Of a DNA stretch of 23,500 nt, positions 6,385 through 15,350 are shown in pieces (the first letter of the stretch is position 1; the number at the start of each line of letters is the position of its first letter). Source of the DNA: Gemmatimonadota bacterium (GTDB lineage Bacteria; Latescibacterota; UBA2968; UBA8231); contig JAPPEF010000374.1 of NCBI GenBank assembly GCA_028875335.1, forward strand, positions 1 through 23,500, written 5' to 3'. The translations under genes and the position numbers were made by a program. The notes beneath the pieces were generated by a model. The model did not search any database. It was not told the DNA's origin and was given only the letters and a program-made list of their open reading frames with translations.

Positions 6385-6993
6385 ATGACACAGGACATAA
6401 GAATTTGTTTTATCGGCGATTCATTGGTTAATGGTACCGGTGACGAGGCGGCTCTCGGATGGGCCGGACGTCTATGTGCTATGGCCAATGCGAGCGATAT
6501 GCCTATTACCTATTACAACCTTGGTATTCGGCGAAACACGAGTAAAGATATTCTGCTGCGTTGGGAGAGCGAATGCACTCTTCGGCTGCCCGATTCCTGC
6601 GATGGTCGCATAGTCCTCTCATGTGGCGTTAATGATACAGCCGTCGAGAATGGAAAAGTTCGCGTTAGTTCTGCGGAATCTTGCGCGAACGTCCGAGCGA
6701 TTCTGCGCGGAGCTGAGCGATATACCGTGCTTATGGTTGGTCCGCCGCCGGTTGTTCTTGGAGACGAACTGAATAAAAGAATCGAAAGTCTCTCGCTTGC
6801 GTTTGCTCACGAGGCAAAAGCGCTCGGCGTTCCGTACATCGATCTTTTTTCTTCGCTCTGCGCGGATGAGACCTATAAACGAGAAGTGGAGAGGAACGAC
6901 GGCGCTCATCCGAGAAGTGAGGGATATTCCAAGATGGCGCGTATTATAGGTTCGTCGCCTAATTGGTGGTTTCATACTTTGGGGGAGTCGTAG
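6385..6993 (+). CDS. SGNH/GDSL-family hydrolase
   Basis: A 202-residue esterase/lipase-like protein of the SGNH fold. Block I is FIGDSLVNG (9-17) with nucleophile S13. Block II is around YYNLGIRRNTS (43-53) with G48, block III SCGVNDTA (79-86) with N83, and block V DGAHPRSEGY (172-181) with D172 and H175 completing the catalytic set. No signal peptide is visible, so it is probably cytoplasmic. The ribosome-binding site is poor. It is preceded by 146 nt in which I see nothing clear, and it faces the Gfo/Idh/MocA gene with a 25-nt gap. Substrates of the family include acyl and acetyl esters; none can be chosen here. Confidence 0.9.
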   Translation: MTQDIRICFIGDSLVNGTGDEAALGWAGRLCAMANASDMPITYYNLGIRRNTSKDILLRWESECTLRLPDSCDGRIVLSCGVNDTAVENGKVRVSSAESCANVRAILRGAERYTVLMVGPPPVVLGDELNKRIESLSLAFAHEAKALGVPYIDLFSSLCADETYKREVERNDGAHPRSEGYSKMARIIGSSPNWWFHTLGES

Positions 6994-7018
6994 CCGTCTT
7001 TAAGAAAAAATTCGCCGC

Positions 7019-8182
7019 CTAATCAATCCCCAGCGCCTGATCAATCTCGGCTTGATAGCCTTCCAAGTCACCGCGCTCGATCTCGGCCAAGCTTACCGGC
7101 CGGTTAAACCACTCTGACTCAAAGATCGCCATGCAGATCGCCTGCGAGCGATAGCCGGCTAGGCCATCGACTTCGGGCGTACCCTGTCCCCGCACCGCAT
7201 CGGCGAAATCTTTCAACTCGGTTGAGATGGGATTTTCCACTCCACCGGGGAAGAGCCGCTCGCGCTCGTCCTCTGTGAGGCTGTTGTGATACGCCTCGAT
7301 CAATGCCTCGTTAGATGTGTTCTCGCCGGTGCGCGTCCACAGCCCGCTTTCCCAGTCGATGCAGCCCTCGCTGCCGTAGAGGACGCGCTTGCCGAAATCC
7401 TGTCCCGGTGCGGAACCTTGCCAAGTCCACTGCACCACAGCGCCGCCGTCGAAGTCGATCAGCGCCATGGCGCAGTCCTCTACATCTACCGGCCAAGCCC
7501 CCTCGCGCCCGACCGGCTCGTCGTAGCGATACGGCTCAAAGCTGTGCGCCCGTGCCACTACCTGTCGCGCCTCAGTGCCCAAGTGATAGCGGAATAGATC
7601 GGCAAAATGCACGCCCCCGTCGAGTATCCAGCCGGCCCCGGCGTCGCGCTTGAAGTTGCGCCAGCCCCACTTGCCCAACCGCAAGCCCGCTTCCAGCCAA
7701 TAGAAGGTGCGCGGCTGGCCGATCCGTCCGCTGGCTACCGCCCAAGATCTGGCCCGCTCCTGTGGCGAGCGGCGATAGTTTTCCGCTACGGCGAGTTGAC
7801 AGCGGTTATCTACGGCCGCATTAAGAATCTTGCGGCCGGCGCGCAGGGTTATCGCCAGCGGCTTTTCGATGATCACGTGCTTGCCCGCCTCCAGGCAGGT
7901 CACGGCGAGGATGTGGTGTTGTGAGTGCAGGGCGCAGATGTCCACTGCGTCTAGGTCCTCCACGTGCGAGAGCATCCTCTCCACGTCGGTGTAGATCTCC
8001 GGCTCGTGCTCTTGGAACTCGGCGATCTCGTCGGCCCGCTGTTGTGCCTGCGCCTCCACCAAGTCGCAACAGGCCACCACCTGTATATCGTCAATCCCGG
8101 CCTGCGCTAGCTCCTCCAAGCCGCGCACGTGCGCCCCGGCCATACCTCCACAGCCCACGAGGGCCAACTGCAACTGCTCCAT
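7019..8182 (-). CDS. Gfo/Idh/MocA-family oxidoreductase
   Basis: A 387-residue NAD(P)-dependent dehydrogenase, typically acting on sugars, inositols or their derivatives. The N-terminal Rossmann fold has GCGGMAGAH (10-18), the dinucleotide turn, and EKPLAIT (106-112), the family signature strand. The C-terminal half has the substrate-domain landmark GWILDGGVHFADLFRYHLG (184-202), including D188 and H192. The ATG at 8182 overlaps the stop of the upstream hydrolase as TAATG. An AGGAG lies 10 nt upstream, inside that gene, so translation is probably coupled. No signal peptide. Substrate unknown. Confidence 0.93.
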   Translation of the reverse strand: MEQLQLALVGCGGMAGAHVRGLEELAQAGIDDIQVVACCDLVEAQAQQRADEIAEFQEHEPEIYTDVERMLSHVEDLDAVDICALHSQHHILAVTCLEAGKHVIIEKPLAITLRAGRKILNAAVDNRCQLAVAENYRRSPQERARSWAVASGRIGQPRTFYWLEAGLRLGKWGWRNFKRDAGAGWILDGGVHFADLFRYHLGTEARQVVARAHSFEPYRYDEPVGREGAWPVDVEDCAMALIDFDGGAVVQWTWQGSAPGQDFGKRVLYGSEGCIDWESGLWTRTGENTSNEALIEAYHNSLTEDERERLFPGGVENPISTELKDFADAVRGQGTPEVDGLAGYRSQAICMAIFESEWFNRPVSLAEIERGDLEGYQAEIDQALGID

Positions 8183-10083
8183 TATGAGTTTCTCCTAGTT
8201 GGAATAATTGGCAACACCACGTGTGACGCCTGTGTCGCATTGTGGTGAATTCTGTTGTCTGCTCCCTGGCGTCGTCGTTCCTGGCCGATGGGGTCACCGG
8301 TGTTGGGATTGACGTCAAAGCGGGGGAAGTTCGAGCTGGAAATGTCGAGGCGGATCTGATGCCCGGCGGCAAACACATTGCTCGTCGGATAGAGGGTAAT
8401 CGTCAGTTCGGCGACCTCGCCCGGCGTTAGCAGCTCGCCCTTTTCGCGCCCGTTGCGGTAGCGCAGGCGCGCGATGCTGTCGGTCAGGTTGAGGGCGTAG
8501 CCATGCGGATACCAGCGACTCGGGGGATACCAGTCGATCAGTTTGGCGGTAAAATCCGTATCCGGTGCTGACGACGAGACCCACAATTTCGCCTCAATCG
8601 GCCCGGTCACCTCCACGTCCTCGGCCAACGGCTCAGTGGTAAAGACCAACACATCCGGCCGCGAGCCCAGCGGTAGATAGGGCGGCTCACAGCCGTAAAA
8701 CTCCGGTCCCTCCACCTGATCGAACCCACCCGGCTCCATCAATTGCTCCACTCGCGCCCGCCACGGCGCATTGGTGGAAGTGCCCACGCCCGGCGGCAGC
8801 GGGCCGATCTCGGAAAGCGAGGAGACATTGCCGCCGATGGAGGGCACCGGGTTCGCTGGATCGAAGCGATAGACTGTATTGCCACCGTCGGCGGCTGGCT
8901 CTTTCGGCGACAAGGTGCCGTCGCCGTGCAGGTAGTACTTGGTGTAGTTCGTCCGGGCCAGTGGCCACTCGGCTTCGTCGCGCCAATGTCCGCCGTGGAA
9001 AAGTCGGCCACTGCTGGCGCGATAGCCGCCACCCCCACCCATAGCGAAGATCCGCACTGGCGGTGCGTTCGCCTCGCCATTATCAAGGCCCTTGAGTGCC
9101 CAGTCGAAGTAGCGCAGATGCAGGTCGCGGAAGTCGTCCAGCGCCGCGTCCTCGCCGAACTCCACGTCGCCGGCAAAGTTCTGCTCTAGGGTTTGCGTCC
9201 CGTGCGTCCACGGCCCCATGAGCATCCGCACCGGCCCCTGTTTGCGCGCCGCCAATCCCGCGTAGTTTTTGCACGTCGAGCGCGTGTACGAATCGTACCA
9301 GCCCCCGAGGATCAGAGTCGGCACATCTGGGAAGTCGTCCCAAAAGAGCGCTGGCGCATAGCTGGGGTGCTGCCAGTACTCGTCGTAGTCGGCCTTGGTC
9401 AGTAGGTCCAGCGCCCACTGCTGGTAGGGCGGCACTAATTTGAGTTGGGTCTGGCCTTTGCGGAGCGGCATTCGCGCGAGCCAGTCGGCAAAGGCTGGCG
9501 CGCCCAAGTTTAGTGCTGCATCAACGGATGGGTCGGCTTTTAGCGCGCGCTGGGTGTTGGCCGCCGAATGCCAAAACGCCCACGCCAAAAACCGCAGCTC
9601 CAGCGCACCTCCGTGCCGCACGGAAGACTCATGCGCGTCGGCACCGCTCATGTTGACCACCATAGCCTTGAGGTTAGTCGGCCCCAACGCCGCCATGGCC
9701 GTCTGCGTCCAGCCCGACCACGAGGTCCCCCACGACCCCACCTTGCCGTTGCTCCACGGCTGCTGGTCGATCCACTGCAAGGTGTCGTATCCGTCCTCGG
9801 CCTCGGGCAGGAGAAAGTTCACATCCCCCTCGGACTGGAACGTCCCCCGGCAGTCCTGATAGACGGCCACGTACCCGCGCTGGGCGAAAAATTGGCCGTA
9901 GTTGCTGTTGCGCTCCACGTCGCTTTTGTCGTAGGGCGTGCGGTGAAAGACTGCGGGGAACTTGCCGGGCACCGGCTGGCCATCGCGGGCAGGAAAATAC
10001 AGGTCGGTCGCCAGCCGCACTCCATCGCGCGTCTCCACCATTACATCGCGTTCTATCACTAGATCATAGAGGCCATCGGCCAT
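8182..10083 (-). CDS. CocE/NonD-type alpha/beta hydrolase (Xaa-Pro dipeptidyl-peptidase S15 family)
   Basis: A 633-residue serine hydrolase. The start at 10083 (MADGLYDLVIERDV) is preferred over 10122 because AAGGAA stands about 7 nt upstream. The alpha/beta domain shows FHRTPYDKSD (46-55), YVAVYQDCRGTFQSEG (71-86), the nucleophile elbow SWGTSWSGW (117-125) with S121, the acid D264 in GGWYDSYTRS, and H294 in GPWTHGT. The C-terminal jelly-roll domain includes VTGPIEAKLWVSSSAPDTDF and a LDISSSNFPRFDVNPNTG segment typical of CocE-like enzymes. No clear signal peptide. It may cleave esters, amides or peptides; I cannot choose. It is the first gene of a two-gene unit with the Gfo/Idh/MocA gene and diverges from the histidine kinase. 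Confidence 0.93.
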   Translation of the reverse strand: MADGLYDLVIERDVMVETRDGVRLATDLYFPARDGQPVPGKFPAVFHRTPYDKSDVERNSNYGQFFAQRGYVAVYQDCRGTFQSEGDVNFLLPEAEDGYDTLQWIDQQPWSNGKVGSWGTSWSGWTQTAMAALGPTNLKAMVVNMSGADAHESSVRHGGALELRFLAWAFWHSAANTQRALKADPSVDAALNLGAPAFADWLARMPLRKGQTQLKLVPPYQQWALDLLTKADYDEYWQHPSYAPALFWDDFPDVPTLILGGWYDSYTRSTCKNYAGLAARKQGPVRMLMGPWTHGTQTLEQNFAGDVEFGEDAALDDFRDLHLRYFDWALKGLDNGEANAPPVRIFAMGGGGGYRASSGRLFHGGHWRDEAEWPLARTNYTKYYLHGDGTLSPKEPAADGGNTVYRFDPANPVPSIGGNVSSLSEIGPLPPGVGTSTNAPWRARVEQLMEPGGFDQVEGPEFYGCEPPYLPLGSRPDVLVFTTEPLAEDVEVTGPIEAKLWVSSSAPDTDFTAKLIDWYPPSRWYPHGYALNLTDSIARLRYRNGREKGELLTPGEVAELTITLYPTSNVFAAGHQIRLDISSSNFPRFDVNPNTGDPIGQERRRQGADNRIHHNATQASHVVLPIIPTRRNS

Positions 10084-10139
10084 AGCGTTGTTCCTTGTTT
10101 TACTCTGGGGCACCAGTCGCAAAAGGTCGCCAGATCCCT

Positions 10140-10168
10140 TTGTGATTCCTCGACAATTTGGGTATCAT
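10140..10168 (+). promoter_or_regulatory. Candidate sigma-70-type promoter for the histidine kinase gene
   Basis: TTGTGA (10140-10145) and TATCAT (10163-10168) are 17 nt apart in the 130-nt divergent intergenic region. The -10 matches five of six, the -35 four of six. It lies 46 nt before the GTG start. Confidence 0.3.
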
Positions 10169-10213
10169 AGTAGCCCGTAAAAAAATGACGCGCAACTAAC
10201 ACCGGATGTCTTC

Positions 10214-11569
10214 GTGCCCTGCGCAACTTGCTACGGCGAGCACTCCGCCGAGGAAGCATGTCTCCGAGCATGGGGGATTGAGAACAAAGTGAAAAACACC
10301 GTTGACGATCTGCAGCATCAGATCCAACTCATGCTGGCCATTTTTGACAGCATTAGCGACGGTGTGATCGTCGCCGATGAGAAGGGCAACCTCACTTTTA
10401 ATCAGAGTGCGGAACGCATTATTGGCGGTAGGGTGGATACGGTCCTCGAACAACGGACGGAGGAGTACAGCATTTTCTACCCCGATAAAGTCACGCCCAT
10501 TCCAACCGAGGAACTACCGCTCGTGCGCGCCCTGCGCGGGGAGGCGACCGATGAGATGGAGATGTTTATCCGCACGACGGCCAAGCCGGAGGGGGTCTAT
10601 ATCAGCGCCAATGGCAGGCCCTTTGCGTCGCCCGGCACTACGGCTCACGGCGGGGTCGTCGTTTTTCGCGATGTGACGGAGAGAGTGCGGGCCGAAGAAG
10701 CCCTAGCCCAGGCCTTTGCGCAAGGTCGCCTCGAGGTCATGGATACGATACTGCACAACATCGGCAATGCCATTACCAGCGCGGCCATCGGCATTGGAAC
10801 CCTGAAAGAAGAGTTGGCGAACAATCCGCTGGTCGAACGCTTAGCGGCCTTGTCGGAGACCGTCGAGGCGCATGCGGAGGATTGGGGCGACTACGTCCGG
10901 CACAACCCGCAAGGCCAACAGGTGCGGCCGTTTTTGCTGGCTCTCGCCGCTGATTTCGTTGAGCAGAATCGGGAATTGATCCGCACGGTTGAACGCGTCA
11001 ACAGTCAAACGAGCCACATCGTGGACATTGTCCGTGCGCAACGGGGCTTTGACAGCAAAGCCATGACCAGCAAAGACGTCAACCTGCGTCAGGCCATCTT
11101 GGGTGCCCTGAAAATCGTGCAAGACTCGTTTGCCAGCAGAGGCATCCAGACGCAGGTGAACTGCGATGACGCGCCCGCAGAGATTCGCATTCAGGAAACC
11201 CAGTTTAATCAGATGCTGGTCAATCTGCTCAAGAATGCGATGGAAGCTATTGATGAGTTGAAGAAATCAGGCGGGCTCAAGGGACAGCCGCGCATTGAGA
11301 TCAGAGCCTGTATCCAGCAAGAGTTTCTCGTCCTTGAGGTACAGGACAACGGCATTGGCATTGAGCAGAAAAACCTCAAGGCGATCTTTGGGGCAGGTTA
11401 CACGACGAAGCGAGAAGGGAGCGGGCTGGGTCTTCATTCGGCGGCCAATTTTGTCACGGGCTCTGGGGGAAAAATTCAGCCCTTGAGCGACGGCTATGGC
11501 ACAGGCACCACCATGCGCGTCTCGCTGCGGCTCAATTATGAGGAAGCCACGTCGGAACCCTCTGTCTGA
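10214..11569 (+). CDS. Soluble PAS-domain sensor histidine kinase
   Basis: A 451-residue kinase, taking the GTG at 10214 as start; a GTG at 10289 is the main alternative. The N-terminus has a Cys/His cluster, C3-x2-C6-x3-H10-x5-C16. A PAS domain spans about 38-158 (DSISDGVIVADEKGNLTFNQ through VVFRDVTERV). The dimerisation helix carries the phospho-acceptor H181 in the ILHNIGNAITS variant H-box. The ATPase domain has the N-box NLLKNAMEAI (337-346) with N341, the G1 box DNGIGI (378-383), and GSGLGLH (402-408). There are no transmembrane segments, so the input signal is cytoplasmic. It is followed after 87 nt by an NtrC-type regulator, its likely partner. Confidence 0.92.
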   Translation: MPCATCYGEHSAEEACLRAWGIENKVKNTVDDLQHQIQLMLAIFDSISDGVIVADEKGNLTFNQSAERIIGGRVDTVLEQRTEEYSIFYPDKVTPIPTEELPLVRALRGEATDEMEMFIRTTAKPEGVYISANGRPFASPGTTAHGGVVVFRDVTERVRAEEALAQAFAQGRLEVMDTILHNIGNAITSAAIGIGTLKEELANNPLVERLAALSETVEAHAEDWGDYVRHNPQGQQVRPFLLALAADFVEQNRELIRTVERVNSQTSHIVDIVRAQRGFDSKAMTSKDVNLRQAILGALKIVQDSFASRGIQTQVNCDDAPAEIRIQETQFNQMLVNLLKNAMEAIDELKKSGGLKGQPRIEIRACIQQEFLVLEVQDNGIGIEQKNLKAIFGAGYTTKREGSGLGLHSAANFVTGSGGKIQPLSDGYGTGTTMRVSLRLNYEEATSEPSV

Positions 11570-11656
11570 CGTCGTCTGTGCGTTCTATTGCTGCGGACCT
11601 CCAACCATCCATTTCGAACTTTTCCCTCGCAATCGAGCAACTATAAAGGCAGCTTT

Positions 11657-13573
11657 ATGAGATCAAATGACTCTTGGAACTACCGCGTGCTGATCGTTGA
11701 TGACCAAGAGGAAATTCACAACGACTTTGAAGAGATGCTAGTCTCCGGCTCCACCAAGAGGGCAACAGATGAGCTGGCGGCAGCGTTTGTCGCGCAGAGC
11801 GATAAGCCCGTTCTGCCGCAGTTTGAACTCTCCCATGCGGCAAGCGGAGAAGAAGCCTGCGCAATGGTCAAAGCAGCCCAAGAGTCGAACCGTCCCTTTG
11901 CACTGGCCTACATTGACGTCAGAATGCCCCCGGGTACCGATGGCGTTGAAACCGTGCGCCAGATTCGGCAATTCGAGCAGGATATCGAAATCGTCATCAT
12001 GACCGCGTACTCGGATAAGACGCTACCCGAGATTGTCAACGACATGGAATTGCTGCACAAATTGCTCTATATCCGCAAGCCGTTTTCGCGCGAGGAGATT
12101 CAGCAGATCACGCTTTCGCTTACCGAGAAGTGGAACGTCGAACAGGAGTTGGCAAAGCACCAGCGGGAACTTGAAGATAGTAATCGGCAATTTGAAGCTA
12201 GCAATCAAAGACTGCAAGCAGTGCTTGACGCGACAGGAGATGCCATCGGCATGTTCAACGCCGAGGGACACCTGCAGGTGGCGAATCAGGGGTATGAGAA
12301 GCTGCTTGACGCCACGGAAAGCGAATTGAAGCAGATGTCGCCAAGTGATCTCAGGGCACGCATCGGGGAGCGCCTCCGGCCTCCCGTTCTGACTGAATTG
12401 GGGCGCGGGCTGTTGTTGGACCGCACGGGCGACTTGGAGGAAGAAGCCAGTGAATCCGACGATTCAAATCCCCGGCTTTTTTATCGCTCGACAGCGCCCG
12501 TACACGACAGTCAACACAATCCCATGGGCCATGTTGTCATTTACCGGGACGTGTCCAAAGAGGTTGAGAGCGAGCAGATGAAAGCTGAGGTCTTGCGCTT
12601 GCGCACTGAACTCGGAACGACGTACGCCTTTGACGGCATGGTGGGCAGAAGCAAAAACATGCAGGACGTGTACGCGCTGATGCAGCGGGCGGCTGAAAGC
12701 GACATTACGGTGCTGATTCAAGGAGAAAGCGGCACCGGTAAAGAACTCGTCGCCAGGTTGATTCACTACAACAGCCCGAGAAAGACAGGTCCCTTTGTCG
12801 CCGTCAATTGCGCTGCCATTCCCGAGACGCTGATCGAAAGCGAGCTTTTCGGACACGAACGCGGAGCTTTTACCGGGGCGTCAACACGGCGCATCGGGCA
12901 GTTTGAGCACGCCCAAGGCGGCGCTGTTTTGCTCGACGAAATTGGCGACATGCCCATTGCGCTGCAAGCCAAGTTGTTGCGCGTCCTAGAAGAGCGAGAA
13001 ATCCAGCGAGTGGGTGGAACAGCCACGATTCCCATTGACATCCGCGTGATTGCGGCGACTAATAGAGACCTAGAAAGTGCGGTAAAAGATGGCGGGTTCC
13101 GCGCGGATCTATTTTATCGCTTGGCTGCTTTTCCCCTCGTCATTCCACCCCTCAGAGAACACCGCGAGGATATTCCCTTGTTGGTGGCACATTTTCTGCA
13201 AGATCACGCCGAACGCGCCGACGAAACCATGCGTGGGATTTCCCCGGCGGCGCTGCAAACATTGCTCGCGTATGACTGGCCAGGCAACGTGCGCGAGCTC
13301 AGAAACGCCATTGAACGCGCCCTGTTGCTGGAGACCACGGACAGCCTGCAAGTCAGCAACTTTCCTCCCCAACTTTCCGCCATGGCTCCATCTCCAACGG
13401 ACCCCGGAGGTCCTGCCCAACCCCTTTCGCTGCAGGAAGCCGAGCGGCAAGCTGTTGTCCACGCCCTTGAAGCTTCGGATTGGAATATCACCAAGGCCGC
13501 GCAAATGCTGAATATCAATCGCGTGACCCTGTACCGGAAGTTGAGAAAATACAATCTGTTGGCGGAGAAGTGA
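11657..13573 (+). CDS. NtrC-family sigma-54-dependent response regulator
   Basis: A 638-residue activator. The ATG at 11657 is chosen over 11588 because AAAGG lies 8 nt upstream and the extra 23 residues do not look like a receiver. The receiver domain has the acidic pair D15-D16, phospho-acceptor D87 ([10 protein letters not shown]), T116 and K141 (IRKPFS), with an insertion of about 25 residues between the first helix and the second strand. A PAS domain follows (about 185-305). The AAA+ domain has Walker A GESGTGKE (356-363), the sigma-54-contacting GAFTGA loop (403-408) and Walker B LLDE (425-428). A Fis-type HTH ([20 protein letters not shown]) ends the protein. It should remodel sigma-54 polymerase when phosphorylated by the adjacent kinase. 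A sigma-54 promoter lies 265 nt downstream. Confidence 0.95.
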   Translation: MRSNDSWNYRVLIVDDQEEIHNDFEEMLVSGSTKRATDELAAAFVAQSDKPVLPQFELSHAASGEEACAMVKAAQESNRPFALAYIDVRMPPGTDGVETVRQIRQFEQDIEIVIMTAYSDKTLPEIVNDMELLHKLLYIRKPFSREEIQQITLSLTEKWNVEQELAKHQRELEDSNRQFEASNQRLQAVLDATGDAIGMFNAEGHLQVANQGYEKLLDATESELKQMSPSDLRARIGERLRPPVLTELGRGLLLDRTGDLEEEASESDDSNPRLFYRSTAPVHDSQHNPMGHVVIYRDVSKEVESEQMKAEVLRLRTELGTTYAFDGMVGRSKNMQDVYALMQRAAESDITVLIQGESGTGKELVARLIHYNSPRKTGPFVAVNCAAIPETLIESELFGHERGAFTGASTRRIGQFEHAQGGAVLLDEIGDMPIALQAKLLRVLEEREIQRVGGTATIPIDIRVIAATNRDLESAVKDGGFRADLFYRLAAFPLVIPPLREHREDIPLLVAHFLQDHAERADETMRGISPAALQTLLAYDWPGNVRELRNAIERALLLETTDSLQVSNFPPQLSAMAPSPTDPGGPAQPLSLQEAERQAVVHALEASDWNITKAAQMLNINRVTLYRKLRKYNLLAEK

Positions 13574-13628
13574 ATAACCGGCTAGGCAACTACTAGGCTG
13601 ACAATATCTCTCCGTTCCGAATAGACTG

Positions 13629-13643
13629 TTGCAACTGTTGCAA
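13629..13643. promoter_or_regulatory. Candidate upstream activator site (perfect dyad)
   Basis: TTGCAAC-T-GTTGCAA is a perfect 7-bp inverted repeat around one base. It lies about 200 bp upstream of the sigma-54 promoter, a usual distance for an enhancer bound by an NtrC-type activator. Related partial motifs (TTAAACAATTGC at 13646 and TTGCAAATTGTTT at 13736) occur between them. Assignment to the adjacent regulator is inference. Confidence 0.5.
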
Positions 13644-13837
13644 TATTAAACAATTGCCGCCGTAGGTTTCGCCAACCACGTCATAAATAACGCGTTTTCA
13701 GATAGTTAGACGCCTTTACTTTTCATTCTGCGTCTTGCAAATTGTTTAGTTCTGCATCATTTCGGCAACCTCCCATCCGCCCTCAGCAGTTCTCCTAACT
13801 TCCTTTATACAAAAGACTTAATCCATCCGCTAAAAGC

Positions 13838-13855
13838 TTGGCACGGTTTGTGCAT
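13838..13855 (+). promoter_or_regulatory. Sigma-54 promoter
   Basis: TTGGCACGGTTTGTGCAT has the -24 GG (13840-13841) and -12 GC (13852-13853) separated by exactly 10 nt, with a full TTGGCACG -24 element. Transcription would begin near 13865, leaving a leader of about 50 nt before the AAGGAGG-preceded ATG at 13917. Confidence 0.75.
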
Positions 13856-13916
13856 AAGCATTGGCAGAGAGGGAATTTTTCCTCCTCGCTGGCAATGTAA
13901 GAGAAGGAGGCCGGTC

Positions 13917-14423
13917 ATGGTAACTGTGCTGATTGACGACCTTGACAAGCGGGTGGTGGCAGATGCTGGGGCAGGAGACTCACAACGGCGGGCGACAAGC
14001 CGTCGCGGCCTCAGGGGGTTGGATATCGGGCACCGGGTTCGACTATGGCAACGGCAAGACCATGTATCCGCCAAACCCCAGGATGGCTGGCACCGGACTG
14101 GAGCGGTGCTTTTGGCCATGGCTACTGCCCTTGTCATCGCTGTGACTGCACGCGCTGAATACGATCCGCCGATTACCACACTCGTGACGAATACGCTGCA
14201 ATCTTCAGGATCATACAGGATTGTAACTCTGTGTGAGAGTCAGGACGGACTGTATCAGGGGTTTAGAACCGGCCCGAAGTAAGGCGGGTATGAACTGACG
14301 GATACTTCTCTATATGTGCGAGATGCGAAATGGGTCTGCGGCGAGGCGACGGAGGTCCAGTTCGGATCACAGTCGCTGATGATACACGACCTAATGACAG
14401 GAAGCGCGTTTATCCATGAGTAG
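13917..14423 (+). pseudogene. Secreted surface protein gene interrupted by an in-frame TAA
   Basis: The ATG at 13917 has an ideal AAGGAGG 6 nt upstream and sits behind the sigma-54 promoter. The first 121 codons include an N-terminal basic region and a hydrophobic export segment, GAVLLAMATALVIAVTARA, followed by AEYDPPITTLV. TAA at 14280-14282 then stops the frame, but the same frame continues as GGYELTDTSLYVRDAKW to TAG at 14421-14423. The sequence around the stop (LYQGFRTGPK, stop, GGYELTDTSLYV) resembles the QGFTTG...GGYTLTSVSLYV pattern I know from extracellular choice-of-anchor domains, so the domain is split by the stop. The unusually long, arginine-rich region before the export segment may mark a second lesion. 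Homology is inferred from pattern only. Confidence 0.5.
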
Positions 14424-15071
14424 TGAGGCAGTCGGTGGCCTTGGCTCCCTCTGGGCCGTGGGCCGTGAGGTTCGATGGGGGAGGCAACGGCCCGTCGCTC
14501 AATGGCGGAGTGATGATGGGATGTTGGGTGATGATTACGCCATTGGGTGCTGGGGCTGCCACTGTCTCACAGTCTCATGAGGCATGTACTCGTGTTCGGT
14601 GGGGTCTTTGTCGGTGGGGGAAGACCTCACCGCGGGATCGGAACCTGCGGAAGATTCCATCCAATCTACCTGTCAACTATCTTCAGAGCACTAGCTTAAC
14701 TCTTGCCTGCGCTCAGCGTCTTGATAAGGAACCCCCAAACAAGTCTTTATTATGACTTTGTAGCATGAATATATAAGTCTTTTTTTTACAGTAAGTTAGC
14801 ATTTTTATATCAAGTTTTGTAAGCTATTATTTGCTAACGAGTTACCGTTTTTTGTGCAACAAAGCCCTCTATTATTATACTTTCACCATACTTTTATATT
14901 TATTTACCAGAAAGCCATCAGGAAGCCAAGTCGGTTGAGGCAGACAGCTACGGATGCGGTATCGTGGCGACCTAGGCCATTAAGCAAAAGAGATGAGTGT
15001 AAATTTTTTGGAACAAAAGGGATAATTAAGTCGTTAGACGGTGACATGGATGTCTTGTAGTAAGGAAAAAG
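14424..15071. other. Gene-poor stretch with an AT-rich core
   Basis: I see no gene I trust here. Frames open at 14423-14755 and 14854-15060 lack ribosome-binding sites and have unremarkable translations, although the first half could be the decayed 3' part of the interrupted secreted-protein gene. From about 14750 to 14930 the sequence turns very AT-rich, with T-runs and a 7-bp inverted repeat (GTTAGCA at 14795, TGCTAAC at 14832). The change in composition suggests foreign or decayed DNA. Confidence 0.4.
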
Positions 15072-15350
15072 ATGGCGCGGAGACCGCGCAAAGACCGATT
15101 CATAACGACGCCTAGTCGAATGGAGGTGAATGTTCGGGCAATTCCGCTTCTTCCACCGAATGGATGGAGGCTTTATACGCTGGAAGAGTTGCCCCTTGTC
15201 GGTGCAGTCCCGAAGAATTATTTGGCCTACGGCGATCCGCGTTCACCAGAAACTCTTGGTTACATAGCGAAAAAGGGGCGAATGAAGGCTGATGCGCGAG
15301 AATGTGTGACCGAAGAGATTATTTCGAAAATCGGTGCTATGTTAACGTGA
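15072..15350 (+). CDS. Small hypothetical protein (92 aa)
   Basis: Unrecognised. The ATG at 15072 is well placed, with AAGGAA 5 nt or so upstream. The product starts with a basic stretch (MARRPRKDRFITTPSRM), continues with a proline-rich turn region (IPLLPPNGWRLYTLEELP) and ends in a helix (ECVTEEIISKIGAML). There is no signal peptide or membrane segment. It lies alone between an AT-rich stretch and the outer membrane protein gene. The basic N-terminus could bind nucleic acid, but nothing more supports this. Confidence 0.5.
   Translation: MARRPRKDRFITTPSRMEVNVRAIPLLPPNGWRLYTLEELPLVGAVPKNYLAYGDPRSPETLGYIAKKGRMKADARECVTEEIISKIGAMLT

Noticed and set aside
13848..13916. Start of the secreted-protein frame at 13848
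   Set aside because: This start lies within the sigma-54 promoter, before the expected transcription start; the ATG at 13917 has an ideal ribosome-binding site.
14423..14755. 110-codon plus-strand frame
   Set aside because: No ribosome-binding site and an unconvincing composition; at most decayed remains of the upstream gene.
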